Assembly: GCA_021791895.1 (NCBI GenBank) | Contig: JAJYVS010000003.1 | Span: forward strand, 42,581 to 106,580 | Source of the DNA: Actinomycetes bacterium | GTDB lineage: Bacteria > Actinomycetota > Acidimicrobiia > Acidimicrobiales > RAAP-2 | DNA length: 64,000 nt | Direction: 5' to 3' | In this document: positions 8,914 to 19,640 of the stretch, in pieces | How the letters are laid out: each line of letters begins with the position of its first letter | How positions within the stretch are numbered: position 1 is the first letter of the stretch | Program-made: the position numbers and the translations under genes | Notes under the pieces: model-generated | Told to the model about the DNA's origin: nothing | Seen by the model: the letters and a program-made list of their open reading frames with translations, nothing else | The model's database searches: none

Positions 8914-10437
8914 CTACTTGAAGACGAGGGTTCCGTCGTCGAGGTCGGCGCCGGGGAGGACCTCCTTTTCGACGGAGTACTCGTGCAGCAGCCGCCAGGG
9001 ATCGCGGTCCCCTTGCCTCGGCAACAGGTGCAAGGAGCGGGTCAAGTATCCGGGGTTGAAGTTCTCGGGGTCGACCCAAGGTCCGAGCGTGATCGTCGAG
9101 TCCTCAGGTCGAAGGGCCGGAGTCACCATCGTCGCGCCGAGCGACTCGAGGTGCCGGAGCAGGCGGCACACGAAGTCGCTGATCAGGTCGGCTCGCAACG
9201 TCCAGCTCGACCGGAAGTACCCGAACACGTACGCGAGGTTTGGCACCCCGGTGAACATGATTCCCCGGTAGGTCACCACATCGGAGAAGTCGACTGCCTC
9301 GCCGTCGACCAAGAAGTCGATGTCACCGAGCACGTTCATGTTGAAACCGGTCGCCGTGATCACCATGTCCGCCTCGAGGAACTCTCCGGATGCGAGCGTG
9401 ATCCCGTGCTCGCTGAATCGTTCGATCTGATCGGTGATGATGGAGACCTTCCCTGCTCTGACCCAGGAGAAGAGATCGCCCTCCGGGAGCACGGCAATTC
9501 GCTGCTGCCAAGGACGGTAGGAAGGGCTGAAGTGCCGCTCGACGTCGAAACCTTCGGGCAGCAGCGGCCTCACTGACTCGAGCAGTATTTCGCGTAGAAA
9601 GTCGGGTTGCTCGAAGGACATCTTCGTGATGGCATCCATGTCCTGAGCGATCTTTCGTCTCACGATCTCGTGGGTCCACTCATGGGGTATGTCGAGTTCG
9701 CGCAAGGTCTCGGCCAGTTCGTTCACGTTCGGTCGAACGAAGTAGAACGTTGGCGACCGTTGCAACATGGTCACGTGCTCCGCTTGCTCGGCTATTGCCG
9801 GGATGAGGGTTGCGGCCGTCGCTCCCGACCCGATGACGACGATGCGCTTGTCGGCGTAGTCCAGGTGCTCTGGCCAGCGCTGCGGGTGGATGACAGTTCC
9901 CTGGTAGTTCTCGAATCCCTCCCAATCGGGCGTGTAGCCCTCTTGGTGACGGTAGTAACCACCGCACACCCACAAGAAGTCGGAGGTGAAGGTCAGCTCT
10001 TCGCCCGTGTCGATCCGGGTTCCGTCGAGCGTCCACCGACGCAGGTCGCTCGACCATGAGGCGGAATCAATTCGGTGTCTGTAGCGAATGTGCGTTGCGA
10101 GGTTGTTCTCCTCGATCACCTCGCCGAGGTACTTGAGGATCTCCTCTGCCGAGGCGATCGGCGCTCCGAGCCACGGTTTGAACCGGTAACCGAAGGTGAA
10201 CAGGTCGCTGTCGGATCGGACCCCCGGGTACCGGTGGGTCCACCACGTTCCCCCGTACGTCTCCTGGGCCTCCAGCAGCACGAAACTCTTGTCGGGACAT
10301 TGAGTGCCGAGGTGGCAGGCGGCGCCGATGCCGGAGATGCCCGCCCCTACGATGAGCACATCGAAGTGCGGTGTCACGAGAAAGTCCCCGGGGGCCTTGG
10401 CCGACACCCCGGTCGTTTCCGTCATCGTTTGAGGCAT
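8914..10437 (-). CDS. Flavin-containing (Baeyer-Villiger-type) monooxygenase
   Basis: VLIVGAGISGIGAACHL Rossmann motif, second VIGSGATAATL motif, YQGTVIHPQRWPE close to the BVMO fingerprint FxGxxxHxxxWP. Confidence 0.9.
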   Translation of the reverse strand: MPQTMTETTGVSAKAPGDFLVTPHFDVLIVGAGISGIGAACHLGTQCPDKSFVLLEAQETYGGTWWTHRYPGVRSDSDLFTFGYRFKPWLGAPIASAEEILKYLGEVIEENNLATHIRYRHRIDSASWSSDLRRWTLDGTRIDTGEELTFTSDFLWVCGGYYRHQEGYTPDWEGFENYQGTVIHPQRWPEHLDYADKRIVVIGSGATAATLIPAIAEQAEHVTMLQRSPTFYFVRPNVNELAETLRELDIPHEWTHEIVRRKIAQDMDAITKMSFEQPDFLREILLESVRPLLPEGFDVERHFSPSYRPWQQRIAVLPEGDLFSWVRAGKVSIITDQIERFSEHGITLASGEFLEADMVITATGFNMNVLGDIDFLVDGEAVDFSDVVTYRGIMFTGVPNLAYVFGYFRSSWTLRADLISDFVCRLLRHLESLGATMVTPALRPEDSTITLGPWVDPENFNPGYLTRSLHLLPRQGDRDPWRLLHEYSVEKEVLPGADLDDGTLVFK

Positions 10438-10615
10438 CCTCTCCCTCCGGACTTCCAGATCGATGCTTACGAGCGTATCGAGTGAATGCTGCGACGAGCG
10501 CCAGGGTCGCGTCCTTTCCTGGTCGACTGGCATTCGCTGCGGTGGGTCCGGAGCTCCCAGGATGGAAGTGGCCGAGGCGTGTGGGCCGACGGAAGGGTCG
10601 ATAGGCTCCCCGGCC

Positions 10616-11458
10616 ATGCGAATCGGTCTCAGTGGGGGATCCGGCACCGCCGATCGGGCGATCGAGCAGGCGAAGCAGGCGGAGTCCGAAGGGTTCTCCA
10701 GCCTCTGGTTTGCCGGGGCCACTGGTGGCGATCCGCTGGTGCAAATGGCCCTGGCAGGAAGGGCGACGAACTCGATCGAACTCGGTACCTCGGTGCTGCA
10801 GACCTACACCTGCCACCCCGTTCTGCAGGCCAGTCGCCTAAAGGCCGTGGCGTCGGCGATCGGACGTCCGGCAACCCTCGGAATCGGACCGTCCCACCAG
10901 ATGGTCGTCGAGCGTCTTGGGTTCTCCTACGAACATGTTGGCCAGCACATCGAGGGTTATCTTGCAGCGATCGAACCCTTGCTGGCTGGGGAGATCCCGG
11001 TGTTGGTGGCTGCCCTCGGACCGATCCTCCTGCGGATAGCTGGCGAACAGGCTGATGGCACCGTCCTCTGGATGGCCAACGCACAAGCCGTGTCGTCCCA
11101 TGTGGCCCCTCGAATCACGCGAGCAGCTTCACGGTCGGGACGACCGGCACCTCGGATCGTCGCGGGGCTGCCAGTCGCGGTCCACGACGACGTGGAGGAA
11201 GCACGTGCTGCAGCTGCAGAACAGTTCGCGGCATACGGGACCTTGCCGAACTACCAGCGCATCCTCGAGCATGGTGGCATCGAGTCACCTGCCGAAGCCG
11301 CGGTCGTTGGCGACGAGGCCGAGGTCGAACGGCAGATCGTGCGACTCTTCGATGCCGGGGCAACCGACGTGTGGGCAGCGCCCTTTGTGGTCGGAGCAGA
11401 TCGTTCCCAGTCCCGCAACAGGACACGAGCGCTGCTTGCTGAGCTTGCCAAGCGCTGA
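10616..11458 (+). CDS. LLM class F420-dependent oxidoreductase
   Basis: MRIGLSGGSGTADRAIEQAKQAESEGFSSLWFAGATGGDPL...; luciferase-like fold pattern; start within ORF 10463..11458. Confidence 0.87.
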   Translation: MRIGLSGGSGTADRAIEQAKQAESEGFSSLWFAGATGGDPLVQMALAGRATNSIELGTSVLQTYTCHPVLQASRLKAVASAIGRPATLGIGPSHQMVVERLGFSYEHVGQHIEGYLAAIEPLLAGEIPVLVAALGPILLRIAGEQADGTVLWMANAQAVSSHVAPRITRAASRSGRPAPRIVAGLPVAVHDDVEEARAAAAEQFAAYGTLPNYQRILEHGGIESPAEAAVVGDEAEVERQIVRLFDAGATDVWAAPFVVGADRSQSRNRTRALLAELAKR

Positions 11459-11529
11459 TCCCGTGCATTGAGTTCGGGGTTCTTCACCAGGCTCGGTGTC
11501 CGTCGGAGACGGAAAGGAGCTCGGGCCGC

Positions 11530-12777
11530 TCAGAAGCCGGTTGACGAGAAGGGGAGTGGGCGCGTCTCGAAGAGGGTGTCCGCCCTGAGCAGGGAACCAG
11601 GAACGAGTTGCTGCACCCGGCCCGCCGCGGAACGCGAGATCAAGTCTTGTCCGCCGAGAAGTGCCGAGCCGAGATCCGCGACACCCAGTCGCAGTTCACT
11701 CTGCTCGCTGGCCAACGCTCGCCGGCAGCTCGAGCCGGTGCGTCCGGCCTCGAGAACCCACCGTCCGGCAGCGGGGTCTGGCTCCGGTTCTCCGTCCGCA
11801 TTCACCCACGTCGGCGCGGGCTCGACCTCGAACACCAGGCTCCCTTCCGACCTGTAGCGTCGAGAGGTGAGGGCCGCGGGAACATCCAGGATCCGAATCC
11901 ACAAGGAGTCATTTAGCGCCGTCACTGCAAGGCTCCTCGGATCTTCGAGTCGCCATCGAAAAGGTTCATCGACCGGACGATTAGCCACGATCGAGTCGAC
12001 GAGGTCGACACCGAGGACGAACTGCCACAAGCCGGCCTCGATCTCAGGTGTGGCGCCGAAGAGGTCGTCGACACGCAGGACGGTCGGTTCGGACAACGAG
12101 CCGGGCAGGGAGCGGTAGCTGACGTATCCCTCGTCGCAAGCAGCAAAGAAGCGTTGAGAGCCCCTGCTTGGGTGCGTCCTCGGAACGAACATGTCCGACC
12201 AGTACGGCTCGTTCCGGTCCACCTGGCCCGGTCGCCCGAGGCGCAGCCTTGCGAACAGCTTCGGCAGGTGCTGTCCCGCCTCCTCGGGGTCACAGAGCTT
12301 CAGGTCGAGATCGGCTGCTCGGTTGGTGATGCGTGTCGTCCGACGAGGAAGCGTCAGGCGCACGGACGAGGTGGCCCATCCGAATCCGAACCGGCCGTAG
12401 ATCGAGGCTTCAGACGCAAAGAGTCCTGCGATCGGTTCACCGCGGTCCATGGCGTCGGCGAGCATCGCCCCCATCATCCGCCGCAAGAGCCCCTGTCGAC
12501 GATGCGTGGCGTGGACGCCGACTGCACTGATGGCGGCCATGGCACTCGTCGGGCACGGCTCGTCAGCCAAACCGGGCAGGGAAACGTCTCTGGTGAGCAC
12601 GCAACAGGTGCCCACGCTGCGACCCTCGTCGAGGACGGACCACGCACGCTCGACCTCGAGGTGAGCTCGCCAGTGTCGAAGAGACTCTTCGTCCACCTGG
12701 GCCAGGAAGGGGACCACAAGGCTGCGGATCCACTCGTCGAGGTCACCCGACCTCATTCGGCGCAGTTCGGCAGTCAT
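11530..12777 (-). CDS. GNAT family N-acetyltransferase, Eis-like
   Basis: 415 aa; AAISAVGVHATHRRQGLLRRMMGAML acetyl-CoA site followed by Eis-type C-terminal region. Confidence 0.87.
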   Translation of the reverse strand: MTAELRRMRSGDLDEWIRSLVVPFLAQVDEESLRHWRAHLEVERAWSVLDEGRSVGTCCVLTRDVSLPGLADEPCPTSAMAAISAVGVHATHRRQGLLRRMMGAMLADAMDRGEPIAGLFASEASIYGRFGFGWATSSVRLTLPRRTTRITNRAADLDLKLCDPEEAGQHLPKLFARLRLGRPGQVDRNEPYWSDMFVPRTHPSRGSQRFFAACDEGYVSYRSLPGSLSEPTVLRVDDLFGATPEIEAGLWQFVLGVDLVDSIVANRPVDEPFRWRLEDPRSLAVTALNDSLWIRILDVPAALTSRRYRSEGSLVFEVEPAPTWVNADGEPEPDPAAGRWVLEAGRTGSSCRRALASEQSELRLGVADLGSALLGGQDLISRSAAGRVQQLVPGSLLRADTLFETRPLPFSSTGF

Positions 12778-13297
12778 ACCATGACAGTCTGACCGCTCGA
12801 TCAGCGTCGTTGTACCAATCGCGCTCGAGTTGACCGACGCAGAGTCCGACGAACGTGCCTACTCGATCCAATGGTTCGAGGTTGAGATCTCTTTCGCCCA
12901 CTTCGTCCCGCAAGGCACGCATCGGCCGGCAGGCCGTCTTGACGACGCTCGAAGGTCAGGGCAGGTGGCTGGTGGCTCAGAGCTCGGTTGTGTCAGGTTG
13001 GACCGGTGTGCTGATCAGGTCCAGATCACGGGCCTCGGCAAGAGCGGAGTCTCGAGATGGCGTCATCCAGTGAAGGAAATCCCATTTTGCGGTTAGCTTG
13101 CGTTCGGGGTTCTGGTGAAGGGTCGGCCGAACGAGGCTTGTTCCAGTGGGACAGGCCCCGATCGTGTGCTCCAGGTGCCGAGTCTGCCGTCAGCACTTGG
13201 ACTGAATCGATGCCTGTCAGTGGTCGGGAGCGGCGGATTGGGTGCAGCCCCGGGCTCCTGGTTAGCGTCAGACGGCTGAAGGTGGGGAGGAACGGGG

Positions 13298-14575
13298 TTG
13301 CACTACAACTCAGGTGACACCGCATGGGTGCTGGTCAGTGCAGCACTCGTTCTGTTCATGACCCCCGGCCTGGCCCTCTTCTATGGCGGGATGGTCCGTC
13401 GGAAGAACGTCCTGGCCATGGCGATGCAGAACTTCGCGGTGATGGCCGTGGTGAGCCTGCTGTGGGTTTGGGTGACGTACAGCCTGGCCTTCGGACCGGA
13501 TCTAGGAGGCGCCGGGCTGATCGGAACGCTTCACTTCGCCGGACTTGGCCACCTGCACCAGCCAGTTCCCGGCTATACGGGGGCGAGGACTCAGACCATC
13601 CCGCCGGTGGTGTTCGTGGTGTTCCAGATGATGTTTGCGATCATCACCCCCGCCCTCTTGACCGGCTCTTCCGCAGACCGGGTCAAGTTTGGTGCCTTCC
13701 TGGTATTCGTGGTCGCGTGGTCGGTTCTCGTCTATGCCCCGATCGCGCACTGGGTCTTCTCCCCTCAAGGCTGGCTTTCCAAGATGGGGACTGAAGACTT
13801 TGCTGGAGGAATGGTCGTCGAGATCAATGCTGGAGTGGCCGGCGCGGCCCTGGCTCTGGTCTCCGGTCGAAGACGGGGGTGGCCACACACCAGCATGCGG
13901 CCGCACAACATGCCGCTCACCGTTCTTGGTGGCGGAATCCTCTGGTTCGGTTGGTTCGGTTTCAATGCAGGTTCTGCGCTGAGCGCGGGCAAGGCCGGTC
14001 TCGCCTTCGTGAATACCAACACGGCCACCGCGGCGGCCCTCCTCGCATGGCTCGGCGTGGAGAAATTGAGGACCGGAAAGCCAACAACGCTCGGGGCCGT
14101 GAGCGGGGCCATCGCCGGTGCGGTGGCCATCACCCCTGCGTGCGGATTCGTCAACACGTTCGGAGCCACCGTCATCGGCTTGTTGGCCGGATCGTGCGCT
14201 TCGTTTGCCGTGAGTCTGAAGTTCCGGGTCGGTGTCGACGACTCCCTTGATGTGCTCGCTATTCATGGAGTAGCAGGTCTGATAGGGACGCTCATGGTCG
14301 GTTTCTTCGGGACTGCGGCTTCGTTGGGGCGGAACGGTCTCTTTTATGGTGGATCCGGTGGACTTCTTGGGGACCAGGCGCTGGGCTGTCTCTGTGTGGG
14401 CCTCTACTCGTTTGTGGTTACAGCGGGGATCGCTTACGCGATCAAGCAGACTATTGGTCTGCGCGTGAGTGACGACGAAGAATATGTCGGCCTGGACCTG
14501 AGCCTCCATGAAGAGACTGCATACGATTTCGAATCACTGAGCGGGCAACGCACCCTCGATCACGGATCGTTCTGA
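13298..14575 (+). CDS. amt: Ammonium transporter (Amt family)
   Basis: 425 aa, TTG start; DTAWVLVSAALVLFMTPGLALFYGGMVRRKNVLAMAMQNF and GGGILWFGWFGFNAGSAL. Confidence 0.95.
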   Translation: MHYNSGDTAWVLVSAALVLFMTPGLALFYGGMVRRKNVLAMAMQNFAVMAVVSLLWVWVTYSLAFGPDLGGAGLIGTLHFAGLGHLHQPVPGYTGARTQTIPPVVFVVFQMMFAIITPALLTGSSADRVKFGAFLVFVVAWSVLVYAPIAHWVFSPQGWLSKMGTEDFAGGMVVEINAGVAGAALALVSGRRRGWPHTSMRPHNMPLTVLGGGILWFGWFGFNAGSALSAGKAGLAFVNTNTATAAALLAWLGVEKLRTGKPTTLGAVSGAIAGAVAITPACGFVNTFGATVIGLLAGSCASFAVSLKFRVGVDDSLDVLAIHGVAGLIGTLMVGFFGTAASLGRNGLFYGGSGGLLGDQALGCLCVGLYSFVVTAGIAYAIKQTIGLRVSDDEEYVGLDLSLHEETAYDFESLSGQRTLDHGSF

Positions 14576-14936
14576 AGACTCCATGCACTCTTGGTGCGGA
14601 ACGTCCGGGTCGCGGAATCCGAAAGCGATATTTGACCAAGAAACCGATGGTGCGATTCTGTCTGGAAGTCAGAATCGGAAAACACGTTGTGCAGCCACCG
14701 TCAAACCCTGGTTCCAGGACGGACCCCCTGAGAGGCGGTCCGTGCGGTGTCTCGGGAGACGCGCCAGGTCGGTCCATGTTGGCCGGTTGGTCGAGCGGTA
14801 GGTTGACTCCACCTGGCTGCCGCGAAGTGCGAGACTATCGGAACCTCCACGACGGATCACGCCAGCCGACCGCGCTGAGGATAGATAGGGCAGGCTCGGG
14901 TTACCAGATGGGACACGTCCAAGAGCTCTGAATCGA

Positions 14937-16466
14937 GTGACGGAATACAGACACGCTCCCAGGCGCCCTCGGTCCCGCCGCTACCGCCTCCTCCGCTCCT
15001 TGTCCGCACTCCTGGGCGTCGTTCTCACTGCTGCCCTGATCGTCGTGGTTGTTGGGGTCATCGGGACGCCGAAGCGGCACCAAGGTGACGGTTCCTCGAT
15101 CCCAACCAGGACTACGACGACGACGAATGCGCCGGTCCCTCCACCCCCAACCCCGGTATGGCGTGTCGCCTGGGGTTCCGGTATGGCCTGGGGGCACGGC
15201 GTGGCTTCGAACGTGACCGTCCGGGATCTGGAAACTGTGGGGGTCGGAGGGCAAGCAGTGCGAGTTCGCATCTCGAACTTCTTCGGCAATGAGCCTCTGG
15301 TGATCAGCGCGGGAACCATCGGAGTCAGTGCTGGTGGACCAGCGATCCAGGCCGGGACCCTCGCGGACCTGACGTTTGGAGGGCAGCCTGGCGTGACGAT
15401 TCCGGTTGGTCAGGACGTCTACAGCGATCCGGTTTCTATGGCCGTGACCAGCGAGGAGACGCTCGCCGTCAGCATCTATGTGAGCGGAACGGACCTCGTT
15501 TCGGTCCATCCATGCTGCGCGATGATGAAGCCCGTTTCGTTCTTCACTCCGAATGGTGGGGGGAATCTCACCCAATCACTTTCCGGTGCTGGACTCGATG
15601 TGACCAGCCCAGACCCGAGATGGATTGACGCCGTCGACGTGCTCCAACTCACTGGCCAAGGAAGCATTGTCGTCGTCGGCGACTCCATCACTGACGGTTA
15701 CAACACGACGCTGAGCTGGACCAGCGTCCTTCAACGGAGAATCGATGCTCTGCCCGCCTCGGAACAGCGTGCAGTGGTCAACGAAGGCATCACCGCCAAT
15801 GCTCTGACGTCAGACGTTCCGACCGACGACATGACCGGCGGCGGACCGTCGGGTCTTTCTCGCCTTGCGCCGGATGCACTGGATCAGTCCGGTGTGTCGG
15901 AAGTTGTGCTGTTCCTTGGAACCAACGATCTCTGGTTTGGGGACACCGCTCAGCAGCTGATCACGGGTCTTGAGCAGGCGATCACCGCGGTACATAGCAG
16001 TGGGCTCAGAATCATCGGGGTGACACTTCTGCCTCGAAGTCCTGGAGTCTTTTCTTGGTCACCTGCTCAGCAGGCTGCGCTGGAAGCGGTCAATACCTGG
16101 ATTCTCACTTCCGGCGCATTCGACGGTGTCATCAACCTTGCTCCAGTCGTGGCCGACGTTTACAACGGAGCGTGTGACGCCACAGCGATGTTCCCACCCT
16201 TCGATTCCGGTGACCATCTCCATCCGAATGCCGCTGGTCAAACCGCCATGGCGAATGCGATTGATCCCACGGTGCTCGAACTTCCGGCGATTCCTCAAGA
16301 ACCGCCACTGATCTCAGTGACGCCGTCGGCAGGTTGCGCTGCTGCTCCGGCTGCACAGTCGACCTCTTCAACGCAGAAGGTCGGGCACGAACCGGTTCGA
16401 GGCGTTGGTTCTCCGGCCTTCCTCGACGGATATCTGAACGATGATCGTCCGGCCGCTGCAGCCTGA
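14937..16466 (+). CDS. Secreted/membrane-anchored SGNH/GDSL hydrolase
   Basis: N-terminal TM segment, IVVVGDSITDGYNTTLSWTSVLQRRI (block I), LFLGTNDLW (block III), DGVINLAPVV...GDHLHPNAAGQ (block V). Confidence 0.9.
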   Translation: MTEYRHAPRRPRSRRYRLLRSLSALLGVVLTAALIVVVVGVIGTPKRHQGDGSSIPTRTTTTTNAPVPPPPTPVWRVAWGSGMAWGHGVASNVTVRDLETVGVGGQAVRVRISNFFGNEPLVISAGTIGVSAGGPAIQAGTLADLTFGGQPGVTIPVGQDVYSDPVSMAVTSEETLAVSIYVSGTDLVSVHPCCAMMKPVSFFTPNGGGNLTQSLSGAGLDVTSPDPRWIDAVDVLQLTGQGSIVVVGDSITDGYNTTLSWTSVLQRRIDALPASEQRAVVNEGITANALTSDVPTDDMTGGGPSGLSRLAPDALDQSGVSEVVLFLGTNDLWFGDTAQQLITGLEQAITAVHSSGLRIIGVTLLPRSPGVFSWSPAQQAALEAVNTWILTSGAFDGVINLAPVVADVYNGACDATAMFPPFDSGDHLHPNAAGQTAMANAIDPTVLELPAIPQEPPLISVTPSAGCAAAPAAQSTSSTQKVGHEPVRGVGSPAFLDGYLNDDRPAAAA

Positions 16467-17151
16467 AGATCTTGGACAGAGCAGCACCATTCATCTCGAG
16501 GTCCTTCGGACCGAGTTTCTCACTCGAGCCGGTCCCCGATTTCTTCGCCGATATCACCGAGCGTGGATCGAGAGTGACGATGCGATCGCCCTGGCCGCCG
16601 TCGACGCCGAGGATCGGGTCGTAGGTGTGCTACTTGGCTCAACTCGACCGGCCCACCACTATCGGGCGATGGTCCAGCGCCACGGCCTTCAGCTCTCCCT
16701 TCTCCTCCTTTTTCAAGCGGTGACTCACCGCAGCTTCGCCCGTGAACTGCTCATCACCCGGGGTCGCCGCTATACGCGCGGGGTGCTGCGCATGGGTGTC
16801 AGTGGGGCAAAGGACCTGGTTCGCAAGAATCGGAATCGGCAAAGGAGTGGCGCCGACGACCTCATGGCCGTTCAGCGCGCGCCACAAAGGGTCGGCGAGA
16901 TCACTCATGTCATGGTGCGGGAGGAACTGGCTGGCAGTGGCATCGGGAGGGCGCTTCTTGACGCAGCCGAAAACGCTGGGGTGCAGGCCGGACTCGATGA
17001 GTTGGTGCTGGTCACCATGCCCGGCCTTCCTGCTGCCGCGTTCTACGAGCATCTCGGGTGGGAACGTGTGGGGGATCGGCGAAGTCAGAGCGGGGAGGAC
17101 TTCGTCCAGTATCGGTTGTCCATGGTGTCAAGGGGTCAGGACCCGCCCTGA
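16441..17151 (+). CDS. GNAT family N-acetyltransferase
   Basis: HVMVREELAGSGIGRALLDAAENAG motif; starts 26 nt inside the SGNH gene end. Confidence 0.75.
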   Translation: MIVRPLQPEDLGQSSTIHLEVLRTEFLTRAGPRFLRRYHRAWIESDDAIALAAVDAEDRVVGVLLGSTRPAHHYRAMVQRHGLQLSLLLLFQAVTHRSFARELLITRGRRYTRGVLRMGVSGAKDLVRKNRNRQRSGADDLMAVQRAPQRVGEITHVMVREELAGSGIGRALLDAAENAGVQAGLDELVLVTMPGLPAAAFYEHLGWERVGDRRSQSGEDFVQYRLSMVSRGQDPP

Positions 17152-17353
17152 TTGTCCCTTTGTGCCGTGGGAAGAGAGATCGCCCTCGAGGGGAGCCGGT
17201 CCGGCCGGATCGTCGCGGCTGCTCGTCCTGAGAGCTTGCAGCTGGTCGAATAGCGCTGGTCACGAATGGCAGACCTGGGGCTGGCGACATCGGCGTACGA
17301 TCGTGCCGTTGAATCCACGGTCTACGACCGATCACAGTTGACGGAGCTCAGTG

Positions 17354-18589
17354 ATGCCCTATCAGTTCAGTGAGCAGGGGTTGGCCCTACAGGAAGAAGT
17401 GCGTCGGTTCATGGCCGATCACATCTATCCGAACGAAGCCGAGTACTACGAGCAGATGGAGGAAGTCGGGCCCCACGGGTACCCGCCGCTCCTCGACAAG
17501 TTGAAGGCAGCCGCCCGGGAACGAGGGCTGTGGAATTTGTTTCTTCCTCATCTGTCGCCCGATGCTCCCGGAACGAAGCTCACCAACCTCGACTACGCGC
17601 CGATTTCTGAACAACTGGGCAAAGTCGGGTTCTCGTCCGAGGCGCTCAACTGCAACGCGCCCGACACCGGCAATATGGAGATCCTCAATCTCTACGGCTC
17701 CGATCGCGTCAAGCGCGACTACCTTTCCCCGCTTCTGGAGGGCGAAATCCGTTCGGCATTCTCCATGACCGAACCTGACGCAGCTTCTTCCGACGCGACG
17801 AACATCGGCCTGCGGATCGAACACATCGGCGACAACTACGTGCTCAATGGGCGAAAGTGGTTTAGCTCGGGTGCTTTGGCGGAACGTTGCAAGGTGCTCA
17901 TTGTGATGGGCAAGACCGACCTTGGTGCGTCTCGACATCGGCAGCAGTCGATGATCGTGGTACCCCGCGATGCCCCCGGACTCTCCTTCGGACGTCACCC
18001 GCACGTATTCGGTTATGAGGATCGGGGAGGTCACCCCGAGGTCATCTACGAGAACGTCCGGGTTCCGGCCGATCATCTGCTCGGTGAGGAGGGCGGAGGA
18101 TTCGCGATATCCCAGGCCCGTCTCGGTCCAGGCCGAATCCACCACTGCATGCGAAGCATCGGAGTTGCGGAGCGGGCACTGGAACTGATGGTGAAGCGAT
18201 CTCTCGAACGCAGTACTTTCGGTTCGCTGGTCGCCCAAAAGGGCCTTATCCAGGATTGGATTGCCGAATCACGTATCGAGATCGACATGGCCCGGGAGTA
18301 TGTCCTCCGCACCGCACATCTAATGGACACGGCCGGAAACAAATCGGCTGCCACCGAGATCGCCGGGATCAAGGTGGCCGTTCCCAACATTGCCCTCCGG
18401 GTCATCGATCGTGCGATTCAGGTGCATGGTGCTGCAGGGGTCACCCAGTTCTTTCCGCTGGCACACATGTACGCCCACATGCGAACGTTGCGAATTGCCG
18501 ATGGTCCCGACGAGGTCCACAAAATGACGATCGCCCGGCGCGAAATCCGCAAGCACCAACCAGATTTCCGCACGTCCTCAACCGGCTGA
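17354..18589 (+). CDS. Acyl-CoA dehydrogenase
   Basis: 412 aa; AFSMTEPDAASSDATNIGLRIE, VHGAAGVTQFFPLAHMYAHMRTLRIADGPDEVH. Confidence 0.94.
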   Translation: MPYQFSEQGLALQEEVRRFMADHIYPNEAEYYEQMEEVGPHGYPPLLDKLKAAARERGLWNLFLPHLSPDAPGTKLTNLDYAPISEQLGKVGFSSEALNCNAPDTGNMEILNLYGSDRVKRDYLSPLLEGEIRSAFSMTEPDAASSDATNIGLRIEHIGDNYVLNGRKWFSSGALAERCKVLIVMGKTDLGASRHRQQSMIVVPRDAPGLSFGRHPHVFGYEDRGGHPEVIYENVRVPADHLLGEEGGGFAISQARLGPGRIHHCMRSIGVAERALELMVKRSLERSTFGSLVAQKGLIQDWIAESRIEIDMAREYVLRTAHLMDTAGNKSAATEIAGIKVAVPNIALRVIDRAIQVHGAAGVTQFFPLAHMYAHMRTLRIADGPDEVHKMTIARREIRKHQPDFRTSSTG

Positions 18590-18701
18590 GGGGGATCTAG
18601 CCAGTCTCACGGGAACCGCATGGTTCGGCAGGTTCCGCGACGACCAGCGTCCTCGGTGTCGGTCGCGTGGCCGCCCGAGCGGGTCGACGTTTGGACCCTT
18701 C

Positions 18702-19598
18702 CTACGATCGCCTTACCGCGTCGGCGAGATCTTGCGGGCCTGATGCCGGATATCCCTTGGCTTCTCGAATCGCAGCACCCCAGCTCGAGAGGATTACGAT
18801 GAGTTCGTCGAGGTCGTCATCGAGGGCTTCGATGAAAAGCTGGCACTGGACATCTGTGTCCCGCTCGATACCCTCCCGCGCGGTCCAACCTTCATCAGTG
18901 AGTCCATCCTTTCTCAGCCACCCCCTCTCCATCAGGTGTTCGGTTGCGGTGTCAAAATCAGCGTCGGTCCAACCACGCGTCCGGCTGTAACTGCGAAGCG
19001 GCAGACCCCAGAATGGTTCGGTGAGCAGACAAATCTCACAGGCGCTGACTCCAGCTGTGGTCCACGCATTGACGTGCGAGTCACCTCGATACTCCCGGAG
19101 CAGGTCAGCGCGCCTCCATACAGCGCCAATAGGTTCGTCTGGCAAGTCGAGCGACGCCATGCCCGAGTAGAGTGGTCGTCCCTCCGGCCGCAACTTCTCA
19201 GTGGCGCGCGCCAGGAGAGCGTTGGCGCGCTCGACGCCCTCGGGTTCGGTCCCGACGATCCGGACGAGTTGCGCAACGGCACCCGCGTCGCGAGCTGCGC
19301 AGATGGCTCGGGCGTCGGTGAGGGACCACCCGTGGTTGACCCCTTTGATGACTGTCTTCGGATTGAAAACCCCGAACGCCGCAGCGACGAGCTCACCGGG
19401 AACCTGCCCCATCACCGATCCACGGGAGGTGAAGTACGAAGCCATCTCCGGCGCCGCGACTCCGGCAAAGTCGCCAGGACCAGGACCGAATCCCAGCCGC
19501 TCATAGTTGGCGTGCGCTTCGGGCGAGAAATAGACCTGACCAGCCACTGGCTCCACGGCGATGGCCAACCTCCGGGCTCGCTTGGAGAGCTCTTCCAT
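18702..19598 (-). CDS. SCO6745-family protein (winged-helix-like, unknown function)
   Basis: 298 aa; YFSPEAHANYERLGF...YFTSRGSVMGQVPGELVAAAFGVFNP; LRSYSRTRGWTDADFD. Confidence 0.75.
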   Translation of the reverse strand: MEELSKRARRLAIAVEPVAGQVYFSPEAHANYERLGFGPGPGDFAGVAAPEMASYFTSRGSVMGQVPGELVAAAFGVFNPKTVIKGVNHGWSLTDARAICAARDAGAVAQLVRIVGTEPEGVERANALLARATEKLRPEGRPLYSGMASLDLPDEPIGAVWRRADLLREYRGDSHVNAWTTAGVSACEICLLTEPFWGLPLRSYSRTRGWTDADFDTATEHLMERGWLRKDGLTDEGWTAREGIERDTDVQCQLFIEALDDDLDELIVILSSWGAAIREAKGYPASGPQDLADAVRRS

Positions 19599-19640
19599 GA
19601 CACCTCCTCGTGCCGGAACTATTCAAGAATGTCTCGCAAA

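Noticed and set aside
14780-14860. tRNA-like D-arm (GGCCGGTTGGTCGAGCGGTAGGTTGACTCCACC)
   Set aside because: No matching T-arm (GTTCGA) or acceptor stem could be assembled
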